Of a DNA stretch of 64,000 bases, positions 16,221 through 24,697 are shown one piece after another. The stretch spans positions 1,674,001 through 1,738,000 of the forward strand of contig CP054186.1 in the NCBI GenBank assembly GCA_015200025.1, given 5' to 3'. The notes below the pieces were generated by a model. That model searched no databases and had not been told where the DNA came from. It saw nothing but the letters and a program-made list of their open reading frames with translations. This DNA comes from Phycisphaeraceae bacterium (GTDB lineage Bacteria > Planctomycetota > Phycisphaerae > Phycisphaerales > UBA1924). How positions within the stretch are numbered: the stretch's first letter is position 1; every line of letters begins with the position of its first letter. Position numbers and translations under genes: made by a program.

Positions 16221-17612
16221 ATGGCCGGTCGGACCAGTTCCAGCGTCGGTGTGGGCATCACGATCACGATCCTGGCGGTTCTGACGCTGGGGCTGTTCGC
16301 CACCACCGCGGTGTACTTCGGGCAGTTCAACACCGCCAAGTCCGAGCTCGAGACGATCAAGAAGGAGTCGGACAAGTACATCACGGCGGCCGACAAGAAC
16401 GACCCGGTGATCGCCCGCCTCGCGCGGGCGGCCGAAGCCGACGGGCGCAAGAGCCTCGCCCGGTACCTGCGCGACCAGACGGGCGTGGTGATGCGTTCGG
16501 TGACGGGCGTGCCCACCGACGACTTCGCCACCCTTGCCGGCAAGATCAAGTCCCGCCTGGGCGACAACCCCTCGCCGCTGCTGACCGCCATCGACGAGCG
16601 CAACTCGCGCGTCTCGGCCCTCGAGGAGCAGGTCGAGCAGGCCGACGACGACCGCCGCAAGGCGCAGGACCAGCTCCGGATCACCCGCGAGCAGGTCGCC
16701 TCGGTCCAGGCCGAGATGAAGCGCGAGGGGGACCGGCTCAAGGCCCAGATCGCCGGGTACGAATCCGAACTCCAGAAGTACCGCGACGGGTTCTCGTCGA
16801 CCCAGAGCACGATGCAGGAATCGGTCCGCGCCCTCGAGACCGCCGCGTCCGAGCGTGAATCGGCCCTCCGCACGCGGATCTCCCGCCTCGAGGCCGAGAA
16901 CCTCGTTGTCCAGGAGCAGCTCGCCCGCCTCCGCGGTGAGCAGAACAAAAACCTCCTCCGTGGGAAGAACGAGGAAGCCCTCGTGGACGGGACCGTCATC
17001 GGTCTGCTCCCGGCTTCCAACGAGGTCTCGATCTCCTTGGGCCGGCGTCAGAAGGTCCAGCTCGGCATGACGTTCTCCGTCTACGCCGACGCCAACCAGA
17101 TCCGCGTCGACGACCGTACGGGCGAGTACCGCCGGGGCAAGGCCACCCTCGAGGTGATCGAGGTCGGTGAGGACACCAGCAAGGCCCGCGTCACCTCCGA
17201 AACCCGCGGCTCGCCCGTGGTCCGGGGCGACGTCATCGCCAACCCCGTCTACGACCCCCGGAAGGTCTACAAGTTCGTGGTCTACGGGAACTTCGACACC
17301 AACGGCGACGGGATCGCCACCCCCGGCGAGCGCGGGGACCTGGCGGCCCTCATCGCCGACTGGGGCGGCACCGTCATCGACGACCTCGCGGGCGACGTCG
17401 ATTTCCTGATCTTGGGCGAGCGTCCGATCCTCCCGCCCAAGCCCGGGATCGACGTCCCTCTCCCCGTGGTCCAGGAATACGTCCGCGTCGAGAAGGAAGT
17501 CCAGCGGTACGACGACCTCTACAAGTCCGCCGCCGCCACCAGCGTCCCGATCCTCAATCAGAACCGCCTGTTCACCCTCATGGGCCGGACCCCCGTCGCC
17601 GCGCGACGCTGA
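16221..17612 (+). CDS. Membrane-anchored coiled-coil protein with a BRCT-like C-terminal region
   Basis: 463 residues. One N-terminal transmembrane helix (about 9-33, 'VGVGITITILAVLTLGLFAT'). A long charged coiled coil covers about 125-255. From 256 there is a beta-rich segment ('DGTVIGLLPASNEVSISLG', 'VQLGMTFSVYADAN') resembling a small barrel. Residues about 350-415 read 'VYKFVVYGNFDTNG', 'LAALIADWGGTVIDDLAGD' and 'VDFLILGERP', which has the G...I...GG.v...l....dflVlGe order of BRCT folds. It probably spans the envelope with the coiled coil outside the inner membrane. GGAG lies eight bases before the ATG. Unnamed family. Confidence 0.55.
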   Translation: MAGRTSSSVGVGITITILAVLTLGLFATTAVYFGQFNTAKSELETIKKESDKYITAADKNDPVIARLARAAEADGRKSLARYLRDQTGVVMRSVTGVPTDDFATLAGKIKSRLGDNPSPLLTAIDERNSRVSALEEQVEQADDDRRKAQDQLRITREQVASVQAEMKREGDRLKAQIAGYESELQKYRDGFSSTQSTMQESVRALETAASERESALRTRISRLEAENLVVQEQLARLRGEQNKNLLRGKNEEALVDGTVIGLLPASNEVSISLGRRQKVQLGMTFSVYADANQIRVDDRTGEYRRGKATLEVIEVGEDTSKARVTSETRGSPVVRGDVIANPVYDPRKVYKFVVYGNFDTNGDGIATPGERGDLAALIADWGGTVIDDLAGDVDFLILGERPILPPKPGIDVPLPVVQEYVRVEKEVQRYDDLYKSAAATSVPILNQNRLFTLMGRTPVAARR

Positions 17613-17655
17613 CCGACCCGAGGGACGCCGGCGACGCGGCGCCCGCCCCTCCGCC

Positions 17656-18741
17656 GTGGCCAAAAAGCCCAAGAAAAAACTCCCCAAGCCTCTCCACGCG
17701 CCCCTCGCCGCCGCGATCCGGCTCGCCGTCTCGCTCCCCCTGGCGCTCGGCCCGACCTTGGCCGGCGACGCCGCCTCCCGGGCCGGTCGTTTCTACGCCT
17801 CGCTCCCGTTCAACCGCAAGCGGTTGGCGCGGGCCCTGGACAACCTGGCGATCGCGATGCCGTCTCGTCCTGATCACGAGCGGCGCGAGATCGCCCTGGG
17901 TTCGTACCAGCACCTCTTCCGCCTGGGCGCCGAGTTCGCGTTCACGCCACGCCTGATCAACCACGACGGGTGGGTGAACCACCTCCGCCTCGACCACGCC
18001 GCGCCCGCCGTCCGGGCCCTCGTCAGCGACCGTCCCTGCATCCTCATCACGGGCCACGTCGGGAACTGGGAGCTGATCGGCGGGACCATCGGCATGCTCG
18101 GGTTCCCCATGCACGCGGTTTACCGCCCGATGGACCTCGAGCCCTTCGACCGCTGGATGCGCGATTCGCGCGCCCGAATGGGCCTCAGGCTCGTCAGCAA
18201 GTTCGGCGCCGTCCACGACCTCCCCGACGCCCTCCGCGCCGGGTTCCCCATCGGGCTCGTCGCCGACCAGAACGGCGGCGACCGCGGCGTCTTCGTCCCC
18301 TTCTTCGGCCGGCTCACCAGCACCTACAAGTCCATCGGGCTCCTCGCCCTCCAGTTCGATGCCACGATGGTCTGCGGGTTCGCCCGACGCGGCACCCCGC
18401 GTCCCGGCACACCCGCCCACGCGGGCCTGGGGTACGCCGTCGAGGTCGTCGACGTGTTCGGGCCCGAGGATTACCGCGCCCAGCCCGACCCGCTCTTCTA
18501 CCTGACCGCCCGCTACCGACGGGCCATGGAACGCATGATCCTCATGGCCCCCGAGCAATACCTCTGGATGCACCGCATCTGGAGGAGCCGGCCCGCCCAT
18601 GAGCGCATGGACAAGCCCTTCCCCGACGCCCTCAAGGACAAACTCGCGTCGCTTCCGTGGATGACCCCGGCCGGCCTCGACGCCGTTATCGACCGCAGCG
18701 AGCGCGACCGCCGAGAGCTCGCCGCCGCCCCAGCGCGATGA
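17656..18741 (+). CDS. Lauroyl/myristoyl acyltransferase, LpxL/HtrB family
   Basis: 361 residues from a GTG start, 43 bases after the preceding stop. It adds secondary acyl chains to lipid A precursors at the inner membrane. Family block 'ILITGHVGNWELIGG' has the catalytic H-x4-E as HVGNWE. 'MHAVYRPMD', 'GLVADQNGGDRGVFVPFFG' and 'QYLWMHRIWRSRP' (the family's W.hRrwK/R) follow in order. The N-terminus is Lys/Pro-rich with a hydrophobic segment at 18-38. It supports a Gram-negative, LPS-bearing outer membrane in this organism. Confidence 0.92.
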   Translation: MAKKPKKKLPKPLHAPLAAAIRLAVSLPLALGPTLAGDAASRAGRFYASLPFNRKRLARALDNLAIAMPSRPDHERREIALGSYQHLFRLGAEFAFTPRLINHDGWVNHLRLDHAAPAVRALVSDRPCILITGHVGNWELIGGTIGMLGFPMHAVYRPMDLEPFDRWMRDSRARMGLRLVSKFGAVHDLPDALRAGFPIGLVADQNGGDRGVFVPFFGRLTSTYKSIGLLALQFDATMVCGFARRGTPRPGTPAHAGLGYAVEVVDVFGPEDYRAQPDPLFYLTARYRRAMERMILMAPEQYLWMHRIWRSRPAHERMDKPFPDALKDKLASLPWMTPAGLDAVIDRSERDRRELAAAPAR

Positions 18742-18781
18742 AATCCTCACCCCCGCGGGCACCGTCCTGCCCCCCGGCCCG

Positions 18782-18797
18782 TATCAATAATCTGATA
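18782..18797. promoter_or_regulatory. AT-rich inverted repeat TATCA-N6-TGATA
   Basis: A perfect five-base inverted repeat with a six-base AT-rich centre, about 90 bases upstream of the response regulator, within GC-rich flanks. It contains TAATCT, a possible -10 box. Candidate operator; evidence is only its composition and symmetry. Confidence 0.3.
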
Positions 18798-18885
18798 TCC
18801 CCCGGCCGGGCGGCCCCCCTCCCCCCACGCCCCCTTGTCCCCGACCGCCGCCCGATCGAACCCGGACCGCACGCGGAGCACGCCC

Positions 18886-19452
18886 ATGGTTGGTTCACCC
18901 GACGAGACCGACACCCCCATCAACGCCCCCGAGACCTCGGACCCGACCCAGCCCGGGCGGCTCGAAGACGTCCGCGTTTTGATCGTTGATGACGACCGCG
19001 ATGTCCTCGAATCGATCGACGCCGCGTTCCAGGCCGAGGGGGCCCTGACCCAGCTCGCCATGGACGGGAACCAGGCCGTCGAGATCTGCCTCGAAGACCC
19101 GCCCGACCTGGTCGTCCTCGACATGATGCTCCCCAAGCGATCGGGGTTCCTCGCGCTCGAGAAGATCAAGGGGCACGTGGACAGCCCCGTCGTCATCATG
19201 GTCACCGCCAACGAGGGCAAGCGCCACCAGGCCTACGCCGAGAGCCTGGGGGTCGATAAGTACATGCTCAAGCCCGTCCCGCTGGAGCGGCTGCTCGTCG
19301 TCGCCGCCGAGCTGCTCCGCCAGCGGGGGCCCGTGACGCGCCGACCCGCCGCGCACGCCCCGATCGACCCGCCCGACGACCTGATCGACGACCTCGACGA
19401 CGAGTACGAGGACGGCCCCGACGGCGAGGGCGACGCGGACGGTCGGGCCTAA
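18886..19452 (+). CDS. Receiver-only response regulator
   Basis: 188 residues. After a Pro/Glu/Thr-rich leader of about 25 residues comes a CheY-like receiver: acidic pocket in 'VLIVDDDRDVLES', phosphoacceptor Asp in 'DLVVLDMMLPKRSGF', conserved Thr in 'VIMVTANEGKRH', and Lys in 'DKYMLKPVPLERLL'. There is no output domain; the last 45 residues are acidic and low-complexity. It must signal by protein contact. No histidine kinase is adjacent. The ATG with GGAG nearby is preferred over an upstream TTG. Confidence 0.9.
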   Translation: MVGSPDETDTPINAPETSDPTQPGRLEDVRVLIVDDDRDVLESIDAAFQAEGALTQLAMDGNQAVEICLEDPPDLVVLDMMLPKRSGFLALEKIKGHVDSPVVIMVTANEGKRHQAYAESLGVDKYMLKPVPLERLLVVAAELLRQRGPVTRRPAAHAPIDPPDDLIDDLDDEYEDGPDGEGDADGRA

Positions 19453-19501
19453 GCGGGCCGAACCCCGCGTCGGAATACCATCCTCCGATCGGAGCGTCAC
19501 C

Positions 19502-19825
19502 ATGCCCAAGCGACAGGTCGTCCTCATGAAAGCCGGCGGACCCAAGGGCGAGCCCGCGCCGCCCCTGGGGACTCACCGCGACGTCCGCGACGCCCTCGCC
19601 CGGTTCAACACCGCGCCCGACGGCGCCGTTCGGTCCAAGGCCGCGGGCACCGAGGTCCTCCACGGCCCGGGCATGCTCGTCGAGATCCCTACCACCACCG
19701 ACACCGTCCAGCAGGCCATGGTCACCATGACCGACGACGACATCGCCTGGCCCGTCCTCGAACGGCTCTGCCGCGGGCTCCAATGGAAGATGGTCGACCT
19801 CGAAACCGGCCGCGCCTTCGGCTGA
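19502..19825 (+). CDS. Small conserved-type protein, unknown
   Basis: 107 residues, soluble, no motif recognised. GGAG lies nine bases before the ATG and a TACCAT hexamer at 19476-19481 could be its promoter. Features visible: a basic N-terminus, a mid segment 'GTEVLHGPGMLVEIPTTTD' and an amphipathic C-terminus 'ITWPVLERLCRGLQWKM'-like with Ile/Ala variation. Followed 27 bases later by the FmdB-like gene, so the two are probably co-transcribed. Confidence 0.6.
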   Translation: MPKRQVVLMKAGGPKGEPAPPLGTHRDVRDALARFNTAPDGAVRSKAAGTEVLHGPGMLVEIPTTTDTVQQAMVTMTDDDIAWPVLERLCRGLQWKMVDLETGRAFG

Positions 19826-19852
19826 CCCCTCGCCACCTTAGGACCAACGCGC

Positions 19853-20155
19853 ATGCCCACCTACGTCTACGAGATCCTCGGCAAGGACGGCAAGCCCACC
19901 GGGAAGACCTTCGAGATCGTCCAGTCCATCAAGGACGACGCCCTGACCGCCCACCCAACCACCGGGCAGCCGGTCCGGCGTGCGATTGTCGCCCCCGCCA
20001 TCGCCGGCAAGTGGTCGCCGATCAAAGAGAAGGCCACCCTTTCCAACAAGAACCTCGAACGCCTCGGGTTCACGAAGTACGAACGCAAGGGCAAGGGCTA
20101 CATGGAACGAACCGCCGGCCGCGAGGGTCCGCGTTCGATCTCCGCCGACGATTGA
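19853..20155 (+). CDS. FmdB-like small protein lacking the zinc-ribbon cysteines
   Basis: 100 residues. 'MPTYVYEILGKDGKPTGKTFEIVQSIKDDALTAHP' with 'GQPVRRAIVAP' follows the FmdB family template ('MPTYEYxCxxCGxxFExxQSMxDxPLTxCPxCGGxVRRLI') almost position for position. All four metal-binding cysteines are absent: the first pair is replaced by a short loop and the second by HP-TTG. The fold may be retained without zinc. The C-terminus is basic ('FTKYERKGKGY'). Function unknown. Confidence 0.65.
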   Translation: MPTYVYEILGKDGKPTGKTFEIVQSIKDDALTAHPTTGQPVRRAIVAPAIAGKWSPIKEKATLSNKNLERLGFTKYERKGKGYMERTAGREGPRSISADD

Positions 20156-20170
20156 TCCCTCGCGTCGAGG

Positions 20171-20176
20171 TATCCT
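20171..20176 (+). promoter_or_regulatory. -10 box TATCCT of GH2 gene, leaderless
   Basis: Eight bases before the ATG at 20185, within the 29-base gap after the FmdB-like gene; no Shine-Dalgarno. Confidence 0.45.
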
Positions 20177-20184
20177 GTCGGCCG

Positions 20185-22569
20185 ATGACACACACCCTCA
20201 GCCTGCTCGCCGTCGTGATCGGCGCCGCCGCTCAGCCCCAGGTCCAGCGCCACCCGGAGCCCCACGATCGGCGCGACACGCCACCGTGGGGGCCCGCCTC
20301 GCCCCGGCTATTGACGCGGTGGGCCGCCGACGTCGATCCCGCCAACCCCTGGCCCGGGTACCCGCGTCCCACCATGTCCCGCGACCGCTGGCAGAGCCTC
20401 AATGGGCGGTGGTCGTGCGTGATCGTCCGCGCCGGCGCCGACGCCCCGCCCGACCCCGACGCGTGGACGCCCATCCTCGTCCCCTTCCCCGTGGAATCGT
20501 CCCTCTCGGGCGTCGCGCAACGCCTCGGCCCCGACGACACCCTCATCTATCAACGCACGTTCACCATCCCCGACGGCTGGCGCTCCGACCACCACCGCGT
20601 CCGCCTCCTCTTCGGCGCCGTCGATTGGCACGCGAGGGTCTCTGTCAACGGCGCTCCCGTCGGCGAGCACAAGGGCGGGTTCGATCCCTTCTCCTTCGAC
20701 ATCACCGCCCATCTTGCCCTCGGCGACAACACCCTCGCCGTCGAGGTCAAGGACCCCACCGACGCCGGCGGCCAGCCCCGCGGCAAGCAATGGTCCACGC
20801 CCCACGGGATCTGGTACACCCCGTCCTCGGGGATCTGGCAGACCGTCTGGCTCGAGCCCGTCCCGCGGGTCGAGATCGGCGGGCTCCACGTCACCACCCA
20901 GACCGACCCGCCCACCGTCCGTGTCTCGCTCACCCACGTCGTCGCCGACGACCCCGACACCGGCAGGGACCGCGTCGAGGTCGACGTGCTCGCGGGCGAT
21001 GCGGTGATCGCCCGCGCGGTCAGCCCCGGGCCGGGCCGCCACGCCGCCACCGCCGCCATCCCCGACGCCCGCCTCTGGTCCCCCGACGATCCGTACCTCT
21101 ACACCCTCCGCGTCCGGCTCTTCCGCGACGACCGGCTCGTCGATCAGGTCACCTCGTACGCCGGGATCCGCTCCGTCGAACGCCGCCACGACGACTCGGG
21201 CGTCCCCCGACTGTTCCTCAACGGCAAGCCCATCTTCCACTTCGGCCCGCTCGACCAGGGCTTCTGGCCCGACGGGCTCTACACCCCGCCCACCGAAGAG
21301 GCGATGCGTTTCGATATCGAGGCCGCCAAGGCCATGGGCGCCAACATGCTCCGCAAGCACGTCAAGGTCGAGAGCGAACGCTTCTACCACCTCTGCGACA
21401 CGCTGGGCGTCATGGTCTGGCAGGACATCCCGTCCCCCTTCTTCCACGGCGGTACGGGCGACAACCCCCACGGCAACCCGCCGCTCACCGATGGGTGGAA
21501 GCAGCAGTTCGAGCACGAGACGCACGAGATCGTCCGCGACTTCCGCAACCACCCCTCGATCGTCATGTGGGTCCCCTGGAACGAAGGCTGGGGGCAGAAC
21601 GACCTCGCGTGGTCCAGGTCCATCGTCGACCTCGTCGCCCAATGGGACCCCGCACGCCTGGTCAACTGCGCCAGCGGCTGGACCGACACGGGCAACGGCG
21701 ACGTCCTCGACATCCACATCTACCCCGGGCCCGCCACCACCCCGCCGAGGGACGCCCGCGTCGTCGTCCTGGGCGAATACGGCGGGCTGGGGCTCCCCGT
21801 CGAGGGGCACACCTGGCTCGACAAGAACAACTGGGGCTACGTCAGTTACCCCAACGCCGCCGAACTCACCAAGGCCTACCTCGCCCAACTCGAACAACTC
21901 CCGTTGCTCATCGCCCAAGGGCTCGCCGCCGCCGTCTACACACAGACCACCGATGTGGAGATCGAGACCAACGGGTGGCTCACCTACGACCGCGCCGTCT
22001 GGAAGATCGACCCCGCCGCCGCGGCCCCGCTCACCCGCCGCCTCTACCAGCCCCCGCCTTCCCTGGCCGTCCTGGTCCCGCACGCGGGTCAGCCCGGGGC
22101 TGTGGAGGGCAACCCTTGGCGCTTCACCACCACGCCCCCGCCCGAGGGCTGGCAGGAGCCGGGTTTCGACGATTCGGCGTGGAGCACGGGCCTAGGCGGC
22201 TTCGGCACGAAGGGGACCCCCGGAGCGGTCGTCATGACCGAGTGGCGCGACGGCGAGATCTGGCTCCGCCGAACCGTCACCCTCCGCGGCGAGGCCGACC
22301 CTACGCCGGTCAGCCCCATGCTGGCCATCCATCACGACGAGGACGCCGAGGTCTTCATCGACGGCGTGCCGGCGGGCGAGTTCCGCGGGTACACGACGGC
22401 GTACCGCTTCGCGCCGATTGCGCCCGAGGCCGCCGCGGTGCTCAAGGCCACGACCACGGTCACCCTGGCCGTCCGGTGCCGGCAGACCACGGGGGGCCAG
22501 TACATCGACGTCGGGCTGATCGACGTGAGGCCGGGCCGAGACGACCCCGATCACGAAAAAGTCCGATAA
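20185..22569 (+). CDS. Glycoside hydrolase family 2 (beta-galactosidase/glucuronidase-like), exported
   Basis: 794 residues. A short signal peptide ends near residue 16 (AAA-Q). The sugar-binding domain is about 45-210 ('LNGRWSC', 'GAVDWHARVSVNG'), followed by an immunoglobulin-like domain and the TIM barrel. The acid/base Glu is in 'IVMWVPWNEGWGQND' and the probable nucleophile Glu in 'VVVLGEYGGLG'. The C-terminal 170 residues form a second galactose-binding-like sandwich ('WLRRTVTLRGEADP'). It hydrolyses beta-linked polysaccharide side chains, probably in the periplasm; exact sugar unknown. No sulfatase or SusCD genes nearby. Confidence 0.9.
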   Translation: MTHTLSLLAVVIGAAAQPQVQRHPEPHDRRDTPPWGPASPRLLTRWAADVDPANPWPGYPRPTMSRDRWQSLNGRWSCVIVRAGADAPPDPDAWTPILVPFPVESSLSGVAQRLGPDDTLIYQRTFTIPDGWRSDHHRVRLLFGAVDWHARVSVNGAPVGEHKGGFDPFSFDITAHLALGDNTLAVEVKDPTDAGGQPRGKQWSTPHGIWYTPSSGIWQTVWLEPVPRVEIGGLHVTTQTDPPTVRVSLTHVVADDPDTGRDRVEVDVLAGDAVIARAVSPGPGRHAATAAIPDARLWSPDDPYLYTLRVRLFRDDRLVDQVTSYAGIRSVERRHDDSGVPRLFLNGKPIFHFGPLDQGFWPDGLYTPPTEEAMRFDIEAAKAMGANMLRKHVKVESERFYHLCDTLGVMVWQDIPSPFFHGGTGDNPHGNPPLTDGWKQQFEHETHEIVRDFRNHPSIVMWVPWNEGWGQNDLAWSRSIVDLVAQWDPARLVNCASGWTDTGNGDVLDIHIYPGPATTPPRDARVVVLGEYGGLGLPVEGHTWLDKNNWGYVSYPNAAELTKAYLAQLEQLPLLIAQGLAAAVYTQTTDVEIETNGWLTYDRAVWKIDPAAAAPLTRRLYQPPPSLAVLVPHAGQPGAVEGNPWRFTTTPPPEGWQEPGFDDSAWSTGLGGFGTKGTPGAVVMTEWRDGEIWLRRTVTLRGEADPTPVSPMLAIHHDEDAEVFIDGVPAGEFRGYTTAYRFAPIAPEAAAVLKATTTVTLAVRCRQTTGGQYIDVGLIDVRPGRDDPDHEKVR

Positions 22570-22638
22570 AGTGTCGCCCAGTTCGCTCGGATGACTCGGT
22601 CAAAGTCTACTTTCAGCACATTTCGGCTCGACGAATTG

Positions 22639-22690
22639 TACCGATACCGAATACGGTAACATTTAACACGGCGAAAGTGTACCGAAGTAC
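22639..22690. promoter_or_regulatory. TACCGA repeats and inverted repeat upstream of fic gene
   Basis: TACCGA occurs at 22639, 22645 and 22680. TACCG-AATA-CGGTA (22645-22658) and GTAC-CGAA-GTAC (22679-22690) are inverted repeats. The region is markedly AT-richer than its surroundings and includes TTGTAC (22636) and TAACAT (22657) as weak promoter boxes. The last repeat overlaps where a ribosome would load. Candidate operator for autoregulation. Confidence 0.45.
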
Positions 22691-22695
22691 CATCC

Positions 22696-23898
22696 ATGAA
22701 CCCTAACGATTTCCACTCTGGATTCCCGGGCGATCTCGAATCGACCAAGTTCGAGGAGATCGGACGTGACGGGAAGCCCCTGCCCCGCGTCGGGATGGCG
22801 TTCGTCCCGCGGTCCCTCCCGCCCGCTCTCGACTGGAACTCGATCACGGGCCGGCTTTTCCCGCTCCTTGATCAGGTCAGGCGGTCACTAACCCAACTCG
22901 ACGGCGAGGTGGATTCTCTGCCCAGCACGTCCATCCTGCTGGGGGCGATGACCAACCGCGAAGCGCAGGCCTCGTCGCGGATCGAGAATACCGTCTCGTC
23001 GCTCCACGACCTTGTCGTGGCGGAGATCGACGAATCCCGAGTCCCCGCGGACTCCCTCGAAGTCCTCCGCAACCGTCGGGCCATCGAGCACGGCGTGCGA
23101 TCAAACCTCCCGGTCTGCTCCAGGCTCTTGCGCGAGATGCACCAGGTGCTCATCGCCGATCCGCGTCAACGCCCGGGGGAGTTCCGAGACCGCCAGGTCT
23201 ACATCGGGAACACCACCGACGGCTTTGATCACGCGAGGTTTGTCCCGCCGCCGCCGGCGCGGGTGGATGAGTGCATGGCTCGGTGGGAGTCGTTCTGCAA
23301 CCCGCCGGCTTCCAGCGCGCCCGACCGTCCCAGGCTCGCGTACTTCATCGAGCTCGCGCTGGCCCATTATCAGTTCGAGGCCATCCATCCTTTCAGCGAC
23401 GGAAACGGCCGACTCGGGCGGGCCCTCGTCACGCTCGCCCCCGTCAAGGACGGAGAGCTGCGGCATCCCGTCTGCAACCTCAGCGAGTGGGTCCAGTCGA
23501 ACCGTCAGGAGTATTACGACCGTCTGCTCAGGGTCAGCACCCACGGTGAGTGGGAAGCGTGGATCGGGTTTTTCTGCCGGGCGATCGTCGGCCAGTCCAA
23601 TGCCGATCTCCTCCGGGCCGGACGACTCAAGCGGATGTACGAGGACATCAATCAGAAGATCAAGTCGGGCCGCAGGAGCACCACGTCGCTCCGGCTGGTC
23701 GATGCGCTCTTCGAGCGGCCGGCCCTTTCCATTCCGATCGCGCAGAAGGTCCTCGGTGTTACGTACAGAACGGCCGCGATACACGTTCAAGACCTGGTCA
23801 AAGCCGGCTTCCTCGTCGCGAGGGACAACGAAGTCTACAACAAGGTCTTTATCGCCCCGGGTGTCCTCGACGCCATCCGCGGCTCGGGTGAAGACTGA
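22696..23898 (+). CDS. Fic-domain AMP-transferase with N-terminal inhibitory motif and C-terminal winged helix
   Basis: 400 residues. Transfers AMP (or another nucleotide moiety) to a protein hydroxyl. The catalytic motif is canonical, 'HPFSDGNGRLGR', with His231. 'SSRIEN' (93-98) fits the inhibitory (S/T)xxxE(G/N) helix, so this is a class II Fic, kept inactive by Glu97. Residues 330-395 ('SIPIAQKVLGVTYRTAAIHVQDLV') are a helix-turn-helix as in the SO_4266-type Fic group. No antitoxin gene flanks it. There is no Shine-Dalgarno. The upstream repeats suggest self-regulation. Confidence 0.92.
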   Translation: MNPNDFHSGFPGDLESTKFEEIGRDGKPLPRVGMAFVPRSLPPALDWNSITGRLFPLLDQVRRSLTQLDGEVDSLPSTSILLGAMTNREAQASSRIENTVSSLHDLVVAEIDESRVPADSLEVLRNRRAIEHGVRSNLPVCSRLLREMHQVLIADPRQRPGEFRDRQVYIGNTTDGFDHARFVPPPPARVDECMARWESFCNPPASSAPDRPRLAYFIELALAHYQFEAIHPFSDGNGRLGRALVTLAPVKDGELRHPVCNLSEWVQSNRQEYYDRLLRVSTHGEWEAWIGFFCRAIVGQSNADLLRAGRLKRMYEDINQKIKSGRRSTTSLRLVDALFERPALSIPIAQKVLGVTYRTAAIHVQDLVKAGFLVARDNEVYNKVFIAPGVLDAIRGSGED

Positions 23899-23922
23899 CC
23901 AGCATCGTTACGGCGTCACGTT

Positions 23923-24669
23923 ATGTGCGGCCGGATCTCACTCAACACCCCGACCGAAGTCCTCGCCGCGTTCTTCGGCGTGCGCCTCCCCGCCGCCCAC
24001 TCGCCCCGGTACAACATCGCGCCCTCACAACCGACCCTCATCCTCCGGCGCGACGACACCCACCCCGGGGCCCTCGCGGCGCTCGCCCGCTGGGGGTTCG
24101 TTCCCGCGTGGCGGCGCACCGGGACGCCCGGGCCCGCGCCCATCAACGCCCGCGCCGAAACCGCCGCACAGAGCCGGCTCTTCGCCGAGGCGCTCCGGCG
24201 CCGCCGCTGCGTCGTCCCGGCTTCGGGGTTTTACGAGTGGCAGGCCGCCGCCCCGCGGGGCAAGCGACCCTTTCATATCTCCTCGACCCGCGCCGAGCCC
24301 CTTGCCCTCGCGGGGCTGTGGTCGCCCCCCGCCGCCGGTTGTGATCTCCCGACCTTCGCCGTCCTGACCTGCCCGCCCAACGCCGTCATGCGTCCCATCC
24401 ACGACCGCATGCCCGTCGTCCTCGCACGCGAGGACGTCGACGCGTGGCTTGATCCGGCTTGCGACCCGGCGACCATCGACGCCCTGCTCCGGCCCGCGCC
24501 CGACGACGCCCTCGTCGCCCGTGAGGTCTCGACCCGCGTCAACTCGCCCGCCCACGACGACCCCGCCTGCCTCGAACCCCCACCCCCACCCCCACCCCCA
24601 TCCCCATCCCCATCCACGCAATCTTCCACATCCCGGCCCGCACCATCGACGCCGACGCTCTTTGATTGA
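23923..24669 (+). CDS. SRAP/HMCES-type abasic-site protein (YedK family)
   Basis: 248 residues. Forms a covalent thiazolidine link with abasic sites in single-stranded DNA. Cys2 directly after Met is the catalytic residue ('MCGRISL'). 'RYNIAPSQPTLIL', 'PINARAETA', 'RRRCVVPASGFYEWQ' with the conserved Glu, and 'IHDRMPVVL' with the catalytic His are all intact. The last 35 residues are a Pro/Ser tail encoded by CCCCCA/CCCCAT hexamers. It starts 24 bases after the fic stop and is probably co-transcribed with it. Confidence 0.94.
   Translation: MCGRISLNTPTEVLAAFFGVRLPAAHSPRYNIAPSQPTLILRRDDTHPGALAALARWGFVPAWRRTGTPGPAPINARAETAAQSRLFAEALRRRRCVVPASGFYEWQAAAPRGKRPFHISSTRAEPLALAGLWSPPAAGCDLPTFAVLTCPPNAVMRPIHDRMPVVLAREDVDAWLDPACDPATIDALLRPAPDDALVAREVSTRVNSPAHDDPACLEPPPPPPPPSPSPSTQSSTSRPAPSTPTLFD
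24577..24615 (+). repeat. CCCCCA/CCCCAT hexamer repeat inside the SRAP gene
   Basis: About four CCCCCA units followed by three CCCCAT units encode the Pro/Ser tail. Units are in-frame hexamers, so copy-number change would lengthen or shorten the tail without a frameshift. The minus strand is G-rich with quadruplex potential. Confidence 0.75.
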
Positions 24670-24697
24670 CCGTCGCGCTCCGGCGTTCGGCGGAGGC

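Noticed and set aside
22696..23898. Fic toxin of a toxin-antitoxin pair
   Set aside because: The inhibitory helix is inside the same protein and no small antitoxin gene flanks it, so a stand-alone class II Fic fits better.
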